In this document: piece by piece, positions 24,638 through 33,100 of the stretch
How the letters are laid out: each line of letters starts with the position of its first letter
Numbering within the stretch: the first letter of the stretch is position 1
NCBI GenBank assembly: GCA_036170535.1
Contig: JAVHPJ010000242.1
Location: forward strand, 1-64,000
DNA length: 64,000 nucleotides
Direction: 5' to 3'
Source of the DNA: SSF53 sp036170535
GTDB taxonomy: Bacteria; Spirochaetota; Leptospiria; Leptospirales; Leptonemataceae
The notes under the pieces: model-generated
Told to the model about the DNA's origin: nothing
The model's input: only the letters and a program-made list of their open reading frames with translations
Database searches by the model: none
Program-made: the position numbers and the translations under genes

Positions 24638-25139
24638 TGGCTTCTCGTCCCAGCGAGGCGCACCTCGTGCGCTTATCGCTGGGCGGCTCGCCCTCCATGG
24701 CTCGCTTTCGAGAAGCCATCAATGGCTTGCGGATTGAGGGTTCTTGCCCGCACGAGGCGGGCGCCGGGCCGCTTGTCGGTCAGGCGAGGCGCTCTGATTC
24801 AATGGGCAACGCTCCATGTATTCGCGTTGCAAGGGGTGCGCTTCCCGCGCTTTGCGCGGAAAGCGTCATGCGCTTATCGCTGGGAGGCTCGCCCTCCCTG
24901 GCTCGCTTTCAAGAACCCGTCAGTGGCTTGCGGATGGATGGCTTCTCGTCCCAGCGAGGCGCACTGATTCTATGGGCAACGCTCCACGGATTCGCGTTGC
25001 AAGGGGTGCGCTTCCCGCGCAAGGCGCGGAAAGCGTCTGCGCTTATCGCTGGGCGGCTCGCCCTCCATGGCTCGCTTTCGAGAAGCCATCAATGGCTTGC
25101 GGATTGAGGGTTCTTGCCCGCACAAGGCGGGCGCCGGGC
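24637..25139. repeat. Mosaic of repeated hairpin units (A-B-C-B-A-C-B)
   Basis: Three unit types alternate without a gene. Unit A (27 bp) is at 24637-24663 and 24938-24964, identical. Unit B (101 bp) is at 24669-24769 and 25039-25139 with one difference, and as a shorter diverged copy at 24870-24936. Unit C (83 bp) is at 24784-24866 and 24954-25036. Each type carries GC-rich hairpins: GCCCGC/GCGGGC in B (24746-24762, 25116-25132), CCGCGC/GCGCGG in C (24845-24859, 25015-25029), GCGCAC/GTGCGC at the A-B junction (24658-24672), and AAGCCAT/ATGGCTT inside B. The array spans almost exactly the gap between the pgi stop and the end of the convergent gene at 25145. Open frames across it arise from low stop frequency and show repeated peptides in several frames, so it is taken as non-coding. 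Confidence 0.85.
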
Positions 25140-25144
25140 TGTAT

Positions 25145-25930
25145 CTATTGCGCCGCAATCCGATCGATCAATTGGGAGCAAACCCGATCGACCTTCTTTT
25201 TTCGTTTTAGATAGGAAGGATGATAGGTCCAGTGAAGATGCACATCATATTCACCGGGGATCGTGTAGTGCCATAAGAAGTCATCGGCTTGCGTCTCCCG
25301 GACGTTCTGCTTGTCCTTGAAGAATTGCTCGGGCTCAAAGCGATTTGTCATAACGACTATATGCTTGGGTTCAAGGTTCCGCTGAAAAAAATCAAAGGTT
25401 CCGAAAATCGCCTGGGCGCACTTAAAGGCCCTCTCGTAGTCTTGTGCGTTAAATGCGCGCAGCCATGCGTAGGTTTCGCGCGGCTGCAATTTTGCGAAGT
25501 AGTCAGGATAAATCAAGGCGCCGATATTTCCACAGGCGAAACTCGATAGTGCTTCATGCTGCTCTTTCAGTTCTTCCTGCTTGTAGAACGAGCTGCCCGT
25601 CTTGGTTTTATCTTTCAGCATCACCCGTATCGGCACTTCCCAGAAGTAAAATCGATCGTTTAAGTACCAATTCAGAAAGCTGTTCACTGGATCCTCAAAC
25701 CAAAAAGCATCCCAGTCCCTGTGGTGCTTCTGGAAAAACTCCGCCGTCTTTTCGGGTTTATCCTTTTGTTCGACTAAGACGCCCGGATCCTGACCCAGGA
25801 ATAGCACGCCCCTGCGGCGCCGGTAGTTTTTGCCGGCTTTAGGCAGGGCCGGCAGCAGAGTTTCCAGAGGCAGGGCGTGCAGGAGTTCGCTCTGCTGAAG
25901 TTCGCTAACGTACTGGTTAATTTCTTGCAT
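25145..25930 (-). CDS. Uracil-DNA-glycosylase-superfamily-like protein
   Basis: A 261-residue cytoplasmic protein, AT-richer than the surrounding genes. Near residue 41 it has GVLFLGQDPG, resembling motif A of uracil-DNA glycosylases (LGQDPYH in family 1, GINPG in others). Near the C-terminus it has WTYHPSYLKRKKK, resembling the HPS motif B, with HIVVMTNRF as a possible central strand. The length is near the UNG range (about 220-260), but the overall sequence is divergent, and a Cys/His or iron-sulphur motif of family 4 is absent. The name describes a fold likeness only; activity on uracil or another lesion is not shown. The stop lies 6 bp from the repeat array. Two dyads upstream (26013-26032, 26065-26084) may regulate it. 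Confidence 0.6.
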   Translation of the reverse strand: MQEINQYVSELQQSELLHALPLETLLPALPKAGKNYRRRRGVLFLGQDPGVLVEQKDKPEKTAEFFQKHHRDWDAFWFEDPVNSFLNWYLNDRFYFWEVPIRVMLKDKTKTGSSFYKQEELKEQHEALSSFACGNIGALIYPDYFAKLQPRETYAWLRAFNAQDYERAFKCAQAIFGTFDFFQRNLEPKHIVVMTNRFEPEQFFKDKQNVRETQADDFLWHYTIPGEYDVHLHWTYHPSYLKRKKKVDRVCSQLIDRIAAQ

Positions 25931-26012
25931 GGGTGTTTTGCCTCGGGTGCCGGGTGCGGAGATGACTCACAAAGGCCGTAAGGTTTGCTGCGTCCGCGGC
26001 TGATGCGTTCGG

Positions 26013-26032
26013 AAACATGTAGATCCATGTTT
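26013..26032. promoter_or_regulatory. Inverted repeat AAACATG-N6-CATGTTT
   Basis: Perfect 7-bp arms at 26013-26019 and 26026-26032, about 85 bp upstream of the minus-strand gene starting at 25930. The symmetry suits a dimeric regulator. No protein can be assigned. Confidence 0.35.
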
Positions 26033-26064
26033 TCGAAGCTCCATTCGGTTTTATCTCTAATCCT

Positions 26065-26084
26065 ACTGTATATCGTTCTACAGT
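26065..26084. promoter_or_regulatory. LexA-like dyad ACTGTA-N8-TACAGT
   Basis: Perfect 6-bp arms at 26065-26070 and 26079-26084. The arms match those of the enterobacterial LexA box (CTG...CAG), but the spacer is 2 bp longer, and Leptospira LexA is reported to use a different box. It may be an SOS-like or other repressor site for the glycosylase-like gene 135 bp downstream. Confidence 0.35.
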
Positions 26085-26199
26085 TAAACTGGAAGAAGTT
26101 TACTATCAAGATGGACCTATTTAAGGATGTTGGTCGCGTTGCGTTTTGGAGGCGCAAATGGCCACGGATCAGTGACGGATGGCAAGCAGCTGAACCGTG

Positions 26200-26222
26200 G
26201 GGGTTCGCCCATCGCGAACCCC
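26200..26222 (-). terminator. Hairpin after the coiled-coil membrane gene
   Basis: GGGGTTCGC (26200-26208) and GCGAACCCC (26214-26222) form a perfect 9-bp stem around a 5-nt loop, 31 bp after the stop of the minus-strand gene ending at 26254. There is no T-run after it, so intrinsic termination is uncertain. Confidence 0.4.
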
Positions 26223-26253
26223 GGGACAGCTAAAGCCAAGGAGGCTATGCAGG

Positions 26254-26763
26254 CTAGTTTGGATCTGGCGCATTATTAATACCTGACAGTCTTTTCTCCA
26301 AAATGTTGACCCTCTCTCCCAGACTTTTCGTACCTTCAGTTAATCTGCGGAGTTCCTCGTCGGCCGCTCTTTCTTGTAGAAGGCTTGCTATGTTGGTTCC
26401 AATCAGAGTAACGAACGAGGACACTATGGCGGCCAACATAACAGCAAGGGGGTTGGCCCTTTTTTCCAGAATGCTCCAGAAATCATGGTGTTCCCGGTAG
26501 TCGGTAATTTGAATTTCGGGGCGGTCGGTAATGGTAAATGCGGATGTCTCATACCATGTGCCAGTTCGGAAACGAGCATAAACTTCTTGGTCGTTCGTGA
26601 GTCGCAAAAAATGCAGCTTCTTCTGGTACTTAAGTTCTGATTTGCCTTCCATCAAGATCAAATCCAACTTTATTTCGCCTCCGATTTGCTGAGGACCTGT
26701 TATTGATCCTGCCAGATGCTCTCGGGTTGAGCCAGGTGCGCGAACTACAAAGTCTGGTGGCAT
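26254..26763 (-). CDS. Small membrane-anchored coiled-coil protein, unknown function
   Basis: A 169-residue protein with a beta-rich N-terminal part (1-95), one hydrophobic helix (about 106-127, NPLAVMLAAIVSSFVTLIGTNI) and a C-terminal charged helix with heptad spacing (about 130-165, LLQERAADEELRRLTEGTKSLGERVNILEKRL), likely a coiled coil. The frame stays open upstream to 26857 without a good alternative start, so the ATG at 26763 is used. Composition is AT-richer than the chromosome, as for the neighbouring glycosylase-like gene, and no family is recognised. The layout recalls small membrane sensors or toxin/defence accessory proteins, but nothing specific supports that. Confidence 0.62.
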   Translation of the reverse strand: MPPDFVVRAPGSTREHLAGSITGPQQIGGEIKLDLILMEGKSELKYQKKLHFLRLTNDQEVYARFRTGTWYETSAFTITDRPEIQITDYREHHDFWSILEKRANPLAVMLAAIVSSFVTLIGTNIASLLQERAADEELRRLTEGTKSLGERVNILEKRLSGINNAPDPN

Positions 26764-27024
26764 ATTTTTTCGATTGTATGACTCGTTTTGGATCGTTGCT
26801 GGTGAAGTCTCTGCGTCACCTTGTGCGCGTCTAAGAAGCCTGAATAGTCGGTCTCAGGATCGATGTCGGAAATTCAGGGTAGGTTTTCCGGTTTCCATAG
26901 GGTTGTGCGCAGCTAATGTCATTTTGGGACTTTATTGAATTCATCTAATGAGGAGACGTTGCGAAGATGTTGCGGCAATCAAAAAAAACAATAATTCACA
27001 GAAAAAGCGATGATCAAAATGCCC
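26764..27024. other. AT-rich intergenic stretch without a recognised feature
   Basis: Nothing coding or structural is recognised in these 261 bp. It is part of the AT-rich island, and composition returns to the chromosomal norm at the thioesterase gene. Confidence 0.5.
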
Positions 27025-27432
27025 TCACCCCAAAAACCCCGCCATGCGCGTGTACAACTCCTCCGGCCACGGCGTAAGCGCGCCGGAGTTTAGCGCGGAG
27101 TATCCGTACAAAAATTGCATCCCGCAGCGTTTTTCTCCGGCGCAGTCTGCGGCAATCGCCAGCAGCGCCGTGGATTTGCGCAGGCGGCGCACGCTGAGTT
27201 GAAAGTCGAGCACGTCGCCCATGCGGCTGGGACGGTGAAAGCGGGCGTCGATGCGCATGGCCGGCGTCCCGGATGCTTTTTCGGCGATCATGCGGGAAAA
27301 GGGATAGTCGAGCGGCCCGGCGAACCAGTCTTCGATCACTTCCACAAACAGGTTAAAGTACTGCGGAGTAAACACTACGCCGGCCGGGTCGCAGTGCTGG
27401 ATGCGAACCTGTTTAGTCGTCTGGTATGCCAT
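27025..27432 (-). CDS. 4HBT-type acyl-CoA thioesterase (hotdog fold)
   Basis: With the start placed at the ATG at 27432 (MAYQTTKQVRIQHCDPAG), the protein has 135 residues, the normal size of YbgC/4-hydroxybenzoyl-CoA-thioesterase proteins; the longer frame to 27474 adds an unlikely basic leader. The family motif with the catalytic Asp is clear: IQHCDPAGVVFTPQYFNLFVEVIEDW, with hotdog strands IDARFHRPSRMGDVLDFQLSVRRL. It hydrolyses the thioester of an acyl- or aroyl-CoA; the CDPAG form is closest to the 4HBT branch, but the substrate is unknown. It follows the histidine kinase on the same strand after 63 bp. Confidence 0.85.
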   Translation of the reverse strand: MAYQTTKQVRIQHCDPAGVVFTPQYFNLFVEVIEDWFAGPLDYPFSRMIAEKASGTPAMRIDARFHRPSRMGDVLDFQLSVRRLRKSTALLAIAADCAGEKRCGMQFLYGYSALNSGALTPWPEELYTRMAGFLG

Positions 27433-27495
27433 ATTGCGCTCTGGGCTATGGGCGCGCCTTGCATTGGGTTGCAAGGCGCTCCGCCGCCCCTGGAC

Positions 27496-28839
27496 CTACG
27501 CCGCGGATGGGCGCCGTTTTGGCGGCTGCGCGGGCAGGCTTACGTAGAATACAGTGCCGGCGCCTTCCTGGCTTTCCAGCCAGATCCGACCGCCATGTTT
27601 TTCCACGATCGCTTTCACGATGGACATGCCGAGCCCGGTCGAGGTTTCGCCGTGGGTGCCCAGGCGGCGCGCGGTCGAAAATTTATCAAAGATGACCTCC
27701 TTCAGTTGAGCGGGAATGCCTATGCCGGTGTCCCGGATTTCCAGCACAATGTGGTCGTCCGTCTTGTAGGTTCGGACGTCTATTCTGCCGGACTCAGGAG
27801 TGAATTTCAGGGCGTTTGTCACCAGGTTTCCAATTACGCGTGAAAACTTACTGCGGTCAATTTCGGCGGACAGGTCGCTGGGTTGCACCGTACATTTGAG
27901 GTCGATTTGCTTTTCGTCGGCTTGCCACTTAAAGGGCGCGAGCACATTTGCAAAGTATTGTTCAAGCCGGGTGAGTTCGCGGTCGACTTGATATTCCTCG
28001 CTCTCGAGGAGCGAAATTTCGAGGAGCTCCTGGATCAGCGCTTCGCTTCTTTTGCAGGCGTCCGCTGCAATCTTTAACATGCCCGCTTGTTCTGCTGTAA
28101 GATTCGGGATGTCCAGCTTCAGCATTTGCACTGCCATTTGAATTGCGGTGAGCGGCGTGCGAATGTCATGGGCCACGGCCGCCATAACTCGATCTTTGCT
28201 TTCGTTAAGCTGTTCCAGTTTAAATTTCTGTCGCTTGAGCTCGCGAACGATCGGGCGAAAAATGAACCAGAACTCGGCCAGTAATATCAGCAAGGAAAGG
28301 CAGGCGAGGAGAACTTCAACGACCCGCAGCAGATGGATCTTTTCCCGAGATTCCTGCTCGTACACCGCAACAATCGTGGACATCAGCGGCAGAAACAACT
28401 CCGTATTGGCGTTAATTTGCGGCAGGGCCGCGGCAATATCCCTGGAGGTTTGGACCGCGGCGATAAGCGAGTAGGTCGAGTTCTGATATGGCGTGAGAGT
28501 CTCAAACATTGCGCCAATCGCCGCAGAACTGTTGGCGTTCAGTTCCAGATCGCGATCTCCGTGCTGCAGGCCCAGGTGAACCCTGTTCCATAACTCGTTG
28601 GCCGCCTTGAGCTCCGGGATCAGATTTGGATCCAGCGCCGCGCGGCCAGCGAGCAGCGCAATGCGTTGACTCAGCATGCGTTGCCGGCCCGCGAGATTGA
28701 TCGCCCGTCCGTCGCTGCGGATATGCACGAGCATCGCATGGATCACAATCTGATTGAGCAGCGTCAAAGCGGCTATGGAAGCAATGGCTATAATGTAGAG
28801 GCGCTTTTCCGTCACGGCGCGGACTGTGAGTCTGATCAT
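27496..28839 (-). CDS. Sensor histidine kinase with PilJ-like sensor
   Basis: Using the ATG at 28839, preceded by AAGAGG at good spacing, the protein has 447 residues. It has a membrane helix near residues 10-35, a periplasmic helical domain with the PilJ-type motif AINLAGRQRMLSQRIALLAGRAAL, a second membrane helix (about 165-190), a dimerisation domain with VAHDIRTPLTAIQMAVQML, and a HATPase domain with NLVTNALKFTPESGRI, DTGIGIP and TSTGLGMSIVKAIVEKHGG. PilJ/NarX-type helical sensors detect small ligands such as nitrate or nitrite, but the ligand here is not predictable. No response regulator lies beside it. The longer frame to 28905 would add a basic leader with no better ribosome-binding site. 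Confidence 0.9.
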   Translation of the reverse strand: MIRLTVRAVTEKRLYIIAIASIAALTLLNQIVIHAMLVHIRSDGRAINLAGRQRMLSQRIALLAGRAALDPNLIPELKAANELWNRVHLGLQHGDRDLELNANSSAAIGAMFETLTPYQNSTYSLIAAVQTSRDIAAALPQINANTELFLPLMSTIVAVYEQESREKIHLLRVVEVLLACLSLLILLAEFWFIFRPIVRELKRQKFKLEQLNESKDRVMAAVAHDIRTPLTAIQMAVQMLKLDIPNLTAEQAGMLKIAADACKRSEALIQELLEISLLESEEYQVDRELTRLEQYFANVLAPFKWQADEKQIDLKCTVQPSDLSAEIDRSKFSRVIGNLVTNALKFTPESGRIDVRTYKTDDHIVLEIRDTGIGIPAQLKEVIFDKFSTARRLGTHGETSTGLGMSIVKAIVEKHGGRIWLESQEGAGTVFYVSLPAQPPKRRPSAA

Positions 28840-29000
28840 GCTGAACCTCTTGGGCAGGCAATCGCGCGGGGCTCTGAAAAATAGAGAACCGCCGCGTCGG
28901 GTCAAACAAAAAGTGGCATTAATAGACGGAAAATGTTAATCGTCGGCGACTGAGTGGTCTTTCCCGCTAAAACTTCGGCTGAACGTCGCTTACGGCGCGG

Positions 29001-30032
29001 CTAGTAAAACATCTGCAAATCGGCCAGCCGGGCGCGCAGGACTTCGTTTTCCTTAAACGGCCGGTATTCGACCGCCAGCCGTGAGCCCTTGCGGACCTCG
29101 ATCACGTAGTCCCGGCCGAGTTTTTCCGAAAGGTGATACAGGCTCATCAACTCCGCGAGGTCTTCCGCCCAGATCTGCGAGCCGTAGACGGAGGCGAAGG
29201 GACTTTCCTTTAACTGCGCGTAGAGTCGCGGCGCTTCGGCGAGCGGGATTTTGGGACCGTCATTAAAGCCGTAAAAGGTCACCTCGCGGCGCAGGGGATA
29301 ATCGAAGGCCGGGCGCGGCGTATTGTAGTTGGCCCAGTAGGGCGCAATATAGTTGCCCGCGGAAGGCAGGCGTTCCTGGTACGTGCGCACGGCGGGTTCA
29401 ATGTACGGCGAGATGCGCAGCGTTAAATCAGCCACGTGCGCCATTTCGTGCAGCAGAATGTAGAGCCACGCCGGATCGTCGCCGCTCATTCGAATCTTCA
29501 CTTCCAGTCCGGAATCGTCCGGTACAAAAATCGTCTGCTCGCGACGGGTCAAGAGCTCGGCGACTGTCATATTCAAGGTGCGCGGGTGAAAGACGATAAA
29601 CGCGTACAGGCCGCCATTGTGGTCGAGCACCCAGTCGGTCAGGCCATTTGACGCGAAGTCGTTTACAAAATACAGGCCGACCACGCGGCGCTGCAGGATC
29701 TCCGCATGCAGGCGCGGCAGGGCCGCAATGCAGCGGCGAATTAACTCCAGCTCGCGAGCATTGGGCGTATAAGGCGTATAATCCAGGCCGTCCAGCTCGC
29801 GCAGGTATTCGAGGGCCGGCTGCGGCGGCGCGCCTACGCGACTTTGCGCCGCAGAGCCGGGGCGAAAGTCATAGGCCGATAGTTGCCGATACGGGCGTTC
29901 GCCTTCCGGCGGCGCTTCGGGAAATGCGCTGCAGGCGATGGCCGCGCACAGCAGCGTCGCCGCCGCGCGGGCGATCCAGGCGCCAGGGCCGCCGGAGCGG
30001 CGGCGGATGCTTTCCAGTTGCCTTGTGTGCAT
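29001..30032 (-). CDS. Putative zinc-metallopeptidase-like lipoprotein
   Basis: A 343-residue protein with an N-terminal basic stretch, hydrophobic segment and lipobox-like LLCAAIAC (Cys34). The zincin signature HEMAH lies at residues 195-199 in LLHEMAHVADLTL, and AEDLAELMSLYH (290-301) supplies candidate Glu third ligands (E290 or E294), the usual gluzincin arrangement. Upstream parts contain a probable N-terminal beta region (YFVNDFASNGLTDWVLDHNGG). It is a likely periplasmic or surface zinc peptidase or a non-catalytic derivative; the substrate is unknown. It is bounded by 95 and 80 bp gaps and appears monocistronic. Confidence 0.72.
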   Translation of the reverse strand: MHTRQLESIRRRSGGPGAWIARAAATLLCAAIACSAFPEAPPEGERPYRQLSAYDFRPGSAAQSRVGAPPQPALEYLRELDGLDYTPYTPNARELELIRRCIAALPRLHAEILQRRVVGLYFVNDFASNGLTDWVLDHNGGLYAFIVFHPRTLNMTVAELLTRREQTIFVPDDSGLEVKIRMSGDDPAWLYILLHEMAHVADLTLRISPYIEPAVRTYQERLPSAGNYIAPYWANYNTPRPAFDYPLRREVTFYGFNDGPKIPLAEAPRLYAQLKESPFASVYGSQIWAEDLAELMSLYHLSEKLGRDYVIEVRKGSRLAVEYRPFKENEVLRARLADLQMFY

Positions 30033-30112
30033 GTTTGTCGGACTCCCGCCGCGCCAGCGAGCGCGTTAACTCTACTCTGACGCTGGTTGCGCCGCTGGCA
30101 AGCAAAAGCGCC

Positions 30113-33100
30113 CTACTTATTGCGCATCACCACCACGCCCTTCCAGTCGGCCGGCACGCCCGAGCGCGCGAGCTTGTCGCATCGGTCGCGATACATGGCG
30201 GAGGCGAGGTCGTGCGGGTTCCGATCAAGCACGGTTGCAAAGGCCTCGCTCGCGTCGCGAAAGCGCTGTTCCGTGTACAATTGCACCGCCTGCTCGAACT
30301 CGGTCAGAGTCGCGAGTTTGGCGTCCGCGTCACGGAGTCCCGCGGAGAGCGCTTCGTAGAGTATGGCCGGCGCCTTTTTGCCTTTAACCTGCACCCGGTC
30401 GAGCAGGCGAAACTGCACGGCCGGCGGCGTCTTCAGCCGCTCGTAGGCCGCGCCGCTTACAATGATCGGCGCGCCGTAGACCTTCGTCAGACTCTCCAGT
30501 CGCGACGCAAGATTCACCGCGTCTGAAATCACCGTGCCCTGCACGCGCGTGGCCTCGCCGATCATGCCAAGCATCAGTTCGCCGGTATTGAGGCCGATGC
30601 CGGTCTCAACCGGGCGATAGCCGGCGCGCGCGCGTTGATCGTTGTAATCGGCCAGCGACTTCTGCATGGCGATGGCGCCGCCGAGGGCGTCGTCGGCCGT
30701 TTCAAACAAGGCCATGACGGCGTCGCCAATATACTTATCGATAAATCCGCGATGCTGACGTATCGCCGGTCCCACGCGACTCAGGTAGCTGTTAATGAAC
30801 CTGAAGTTTTCTTCCGGCGTCATCTGCTCGGACAACGCCGTAAAGGCGCGAATGTCCGAAAAAAGCACCGTCATCTCGCGCTGGATGTTCTGGCCCAGCG
30901 TCACGTCGGCGATGCTTTTAAGTCCCAGCGTGGAGAGCAGCTCCGTCGGCACAAACAACGTTGCGGCGCGATTTAATTCGCGTTCCGCACTCCGCGCCAG
31001 GCGTTCCTGTTCCAGCGCCGCTTCCAGATTGGAATACAGCCGCGCATTTTCCAGCGCCGATGCTATCTGACCGCTGAGTATATTCAACGCATCCTGACGT
31101 TCCGGGCTGAATGCGCCGGGCGCGCTGTTATTTTCCAGATACAAGACGCCGATGAGTTTGCCCTGCAGGATGATCGGTCGGGCGAGCGCGGAACGGGTCT
31201 GGTTTTCCGCCACGCAGGGATCTTCGCGATACGCGCCCTCGTTGGCGGCGTCGTGCAGCACCACCGGCTGGCGCGTGCGCGCGGCGTAGTGAATAATGGA
31301 CGCTGGCAGATGTTTCGCCTCTTCCAGGGGCGTCGACAACATGACCGCCGCTTCCTGGCGCGTGATCTCGCCCTCCGCTTCCACCAACAGTCGGCCGTCT
31401 TTTTCGAGCACGAGGGCGCCGCGCTGCGCGCCGGCGTTTTCCATGACAATGCGCATCATGCTTTTGAGCAGCTCAGGCAAATGCAGTTCGCCGGCGATGG
31501 CGGCCGCCGCCTTTAAGACCGTGTGCGTATCCAGCGCGCTGGATGAGCCGCTTGACGTGACGGTCATCGCGGTCGCATGCGCCGTCAGAGTCATGGAGCC
31601 CTGCTCGGTTTCCAGGGCCGGCCGCGGCGCGGTTTCTTCGTTCCACTCGCCGGCCTCCAGAGCGCGTATTAATTCCTGATTGGCCAGTTCAATATCGTTG
31701 GCGCGCGCGGAGGCGCGGCAGGCGAGATACGCGGCGCGCGCATCTTCGAGATACAAAGCAGCGAATCGATTTTTGCGCAGCGAACGATAATACCGCGCAG
31801 CGAGTTCGTTGGCCAGGCCCTCGAACAAAGTAAATCCGCCGGAACGCGCCGCAGCGATCGCCCGATCATAGCGATCCATGGCGAGGCCGTGATCGTGACT
31901 CACGCGGGCCTGCTCGGCTTCGATCAGTTCCAGCAAGTGTTTGAAATTCGCCGGCGAGCGTTCGGCCCAGACGCGCAATTTTTCATAATGCCCGGCTTGC
32001 TGATCCAGGTAGTGTTTGCGTTTGGCATCCGAACGTTCCTCGGCGGCCAGTCCCAGCAGCGCGAGCGCGCGGTAGAAGACCAGCATCTGTACGGCCAGCG
32101 AGCCCGCCGCCGCGCCCTGGTAGCGAATCGCGAGGTCCGCAAATTCCAGGGCGTGACCGTAGGAGCCGAATAGAGCGGCGAGCGAGGCCTTGGTGAAGTA
32201 CAGATAAAAGAGCCCGTTGGCGTTACCCGACTGGCGCCACTGTTGCAGCGTTTCTTCCTCATTGAACTTTTGTCCGACCAGACGCCACTTGCTCTTTGAG
32301 TCGCCCTGCAGATTCAAAAGATATTGCCAGGCGATGTTGTTCAGCTCAAGCGCGTGGCGTTGACCGCACTTAAACAGCGCATTGTAATATTTTTCAAAGC
32401 TGCGGCTCGTTGTGGAGAGTTTGCGATATCCGGTCCAGAGCGGCGTGGCGTTTAAGAGATGCAGGCACTGCGAGGCGTAGACCAGGTCGCCCACGTCCAG
32501 GCCGCTCTGGAAGGCTTGCTGCAGATGCTCTTCCTTCTGGCTTACATGACTGGTCCAGTGCGAGATCGCAGCGGCGTAAAGATACAGCGAACGGCACCGT
32601 AGTTCGCGCGCGTTCATTTTTTCGGTAAGATCCAATGCCAGTCGGCCGAAGGTGGCGCCGCCCGTCGGATCATCCAATTCGCCCGCCAGAAGCGCGCCAA
32701 AAGCGCAAAAGGCGAACGCCGAAGGCGGGGCGAGGCCCTTATCCAGCGTGAGTTCAATCAGCCTGGCGATGATGCGCGGATAAAGCGGCGACGAAAGCAG
32801 AAACGCCGGCAAACTAATCTGCATCAGGAGTTTCATCGCCGCCAGCGCCGATTCGTCTTTCATGGGCGGTATGTTCAAAAGCGATTCCGGCGAACGACCG
32901 CCGATGCGTTTGCGCATGCGCAAGATTTCGGAGACGGCGTCGCCTGCGCGGCGGGAAAGCTTCACGCCCAGGGCCTCGGCCGCTTCGAGTCCGGCGTTCA
33001 CGGCTTCTTCCGGGCGATTTTGTCCGGTGCTGATGGCAATGCGACTTTCGTAGACGCTCAGCTTTTCCAGACCGGTGCGGGCTTTTTTGAGCACCACCTC

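Larger units (their letters stand above)
25931..26253. other. AT-rich intergenic region with dyads and a hairpin
   Basis: These 323 bp upstream of the glycosylase-like gene are markedly AT-richer than the rest. No open frame is convincing. It contains two dyads and one hairpin, listed separately, and presumably the promoter of the gene at 25145-25930. Confidence 0.5.

Noticed and set aside
24637..25107. 156-residue open frame across the repeat array
   Set aside because: The predicted protein is made of the repeat units, similar peptides occur in other frames (for example 24722-24967 and 24816-25214), and the variation sits in hairpin loops. Low stop frequency in GC-rich repeats explains the frame.
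24637..25139. CRISPR array
   Set aside because: Repeats are long, of three types, unevenly spaced and self-complementary; there are no uniform spacers and no cas genes.
24637..25139. Insertion sequence remnant
   Set aside because: No transposase fragment, terminal inverted repeats or target-site duplication was visible, and the units repeat within the locus.
26065..26084. Canonical LexA box
   Set aside because: Spacer is 8 bp rather than the usual 6 between the ACTGTA and TACAGT arms, and Leptospira LexA boxes are reported to differ; kept only as a LexA-like dyad.
25985..26233. 82-residue plus-strand frame in the AT-rich gap
   Set aside because: No ribosome-binding site, no family, a Trp/Arg-rich odd composition, and it runs through the dyads and the hairpin, so it is more likely non-coding.
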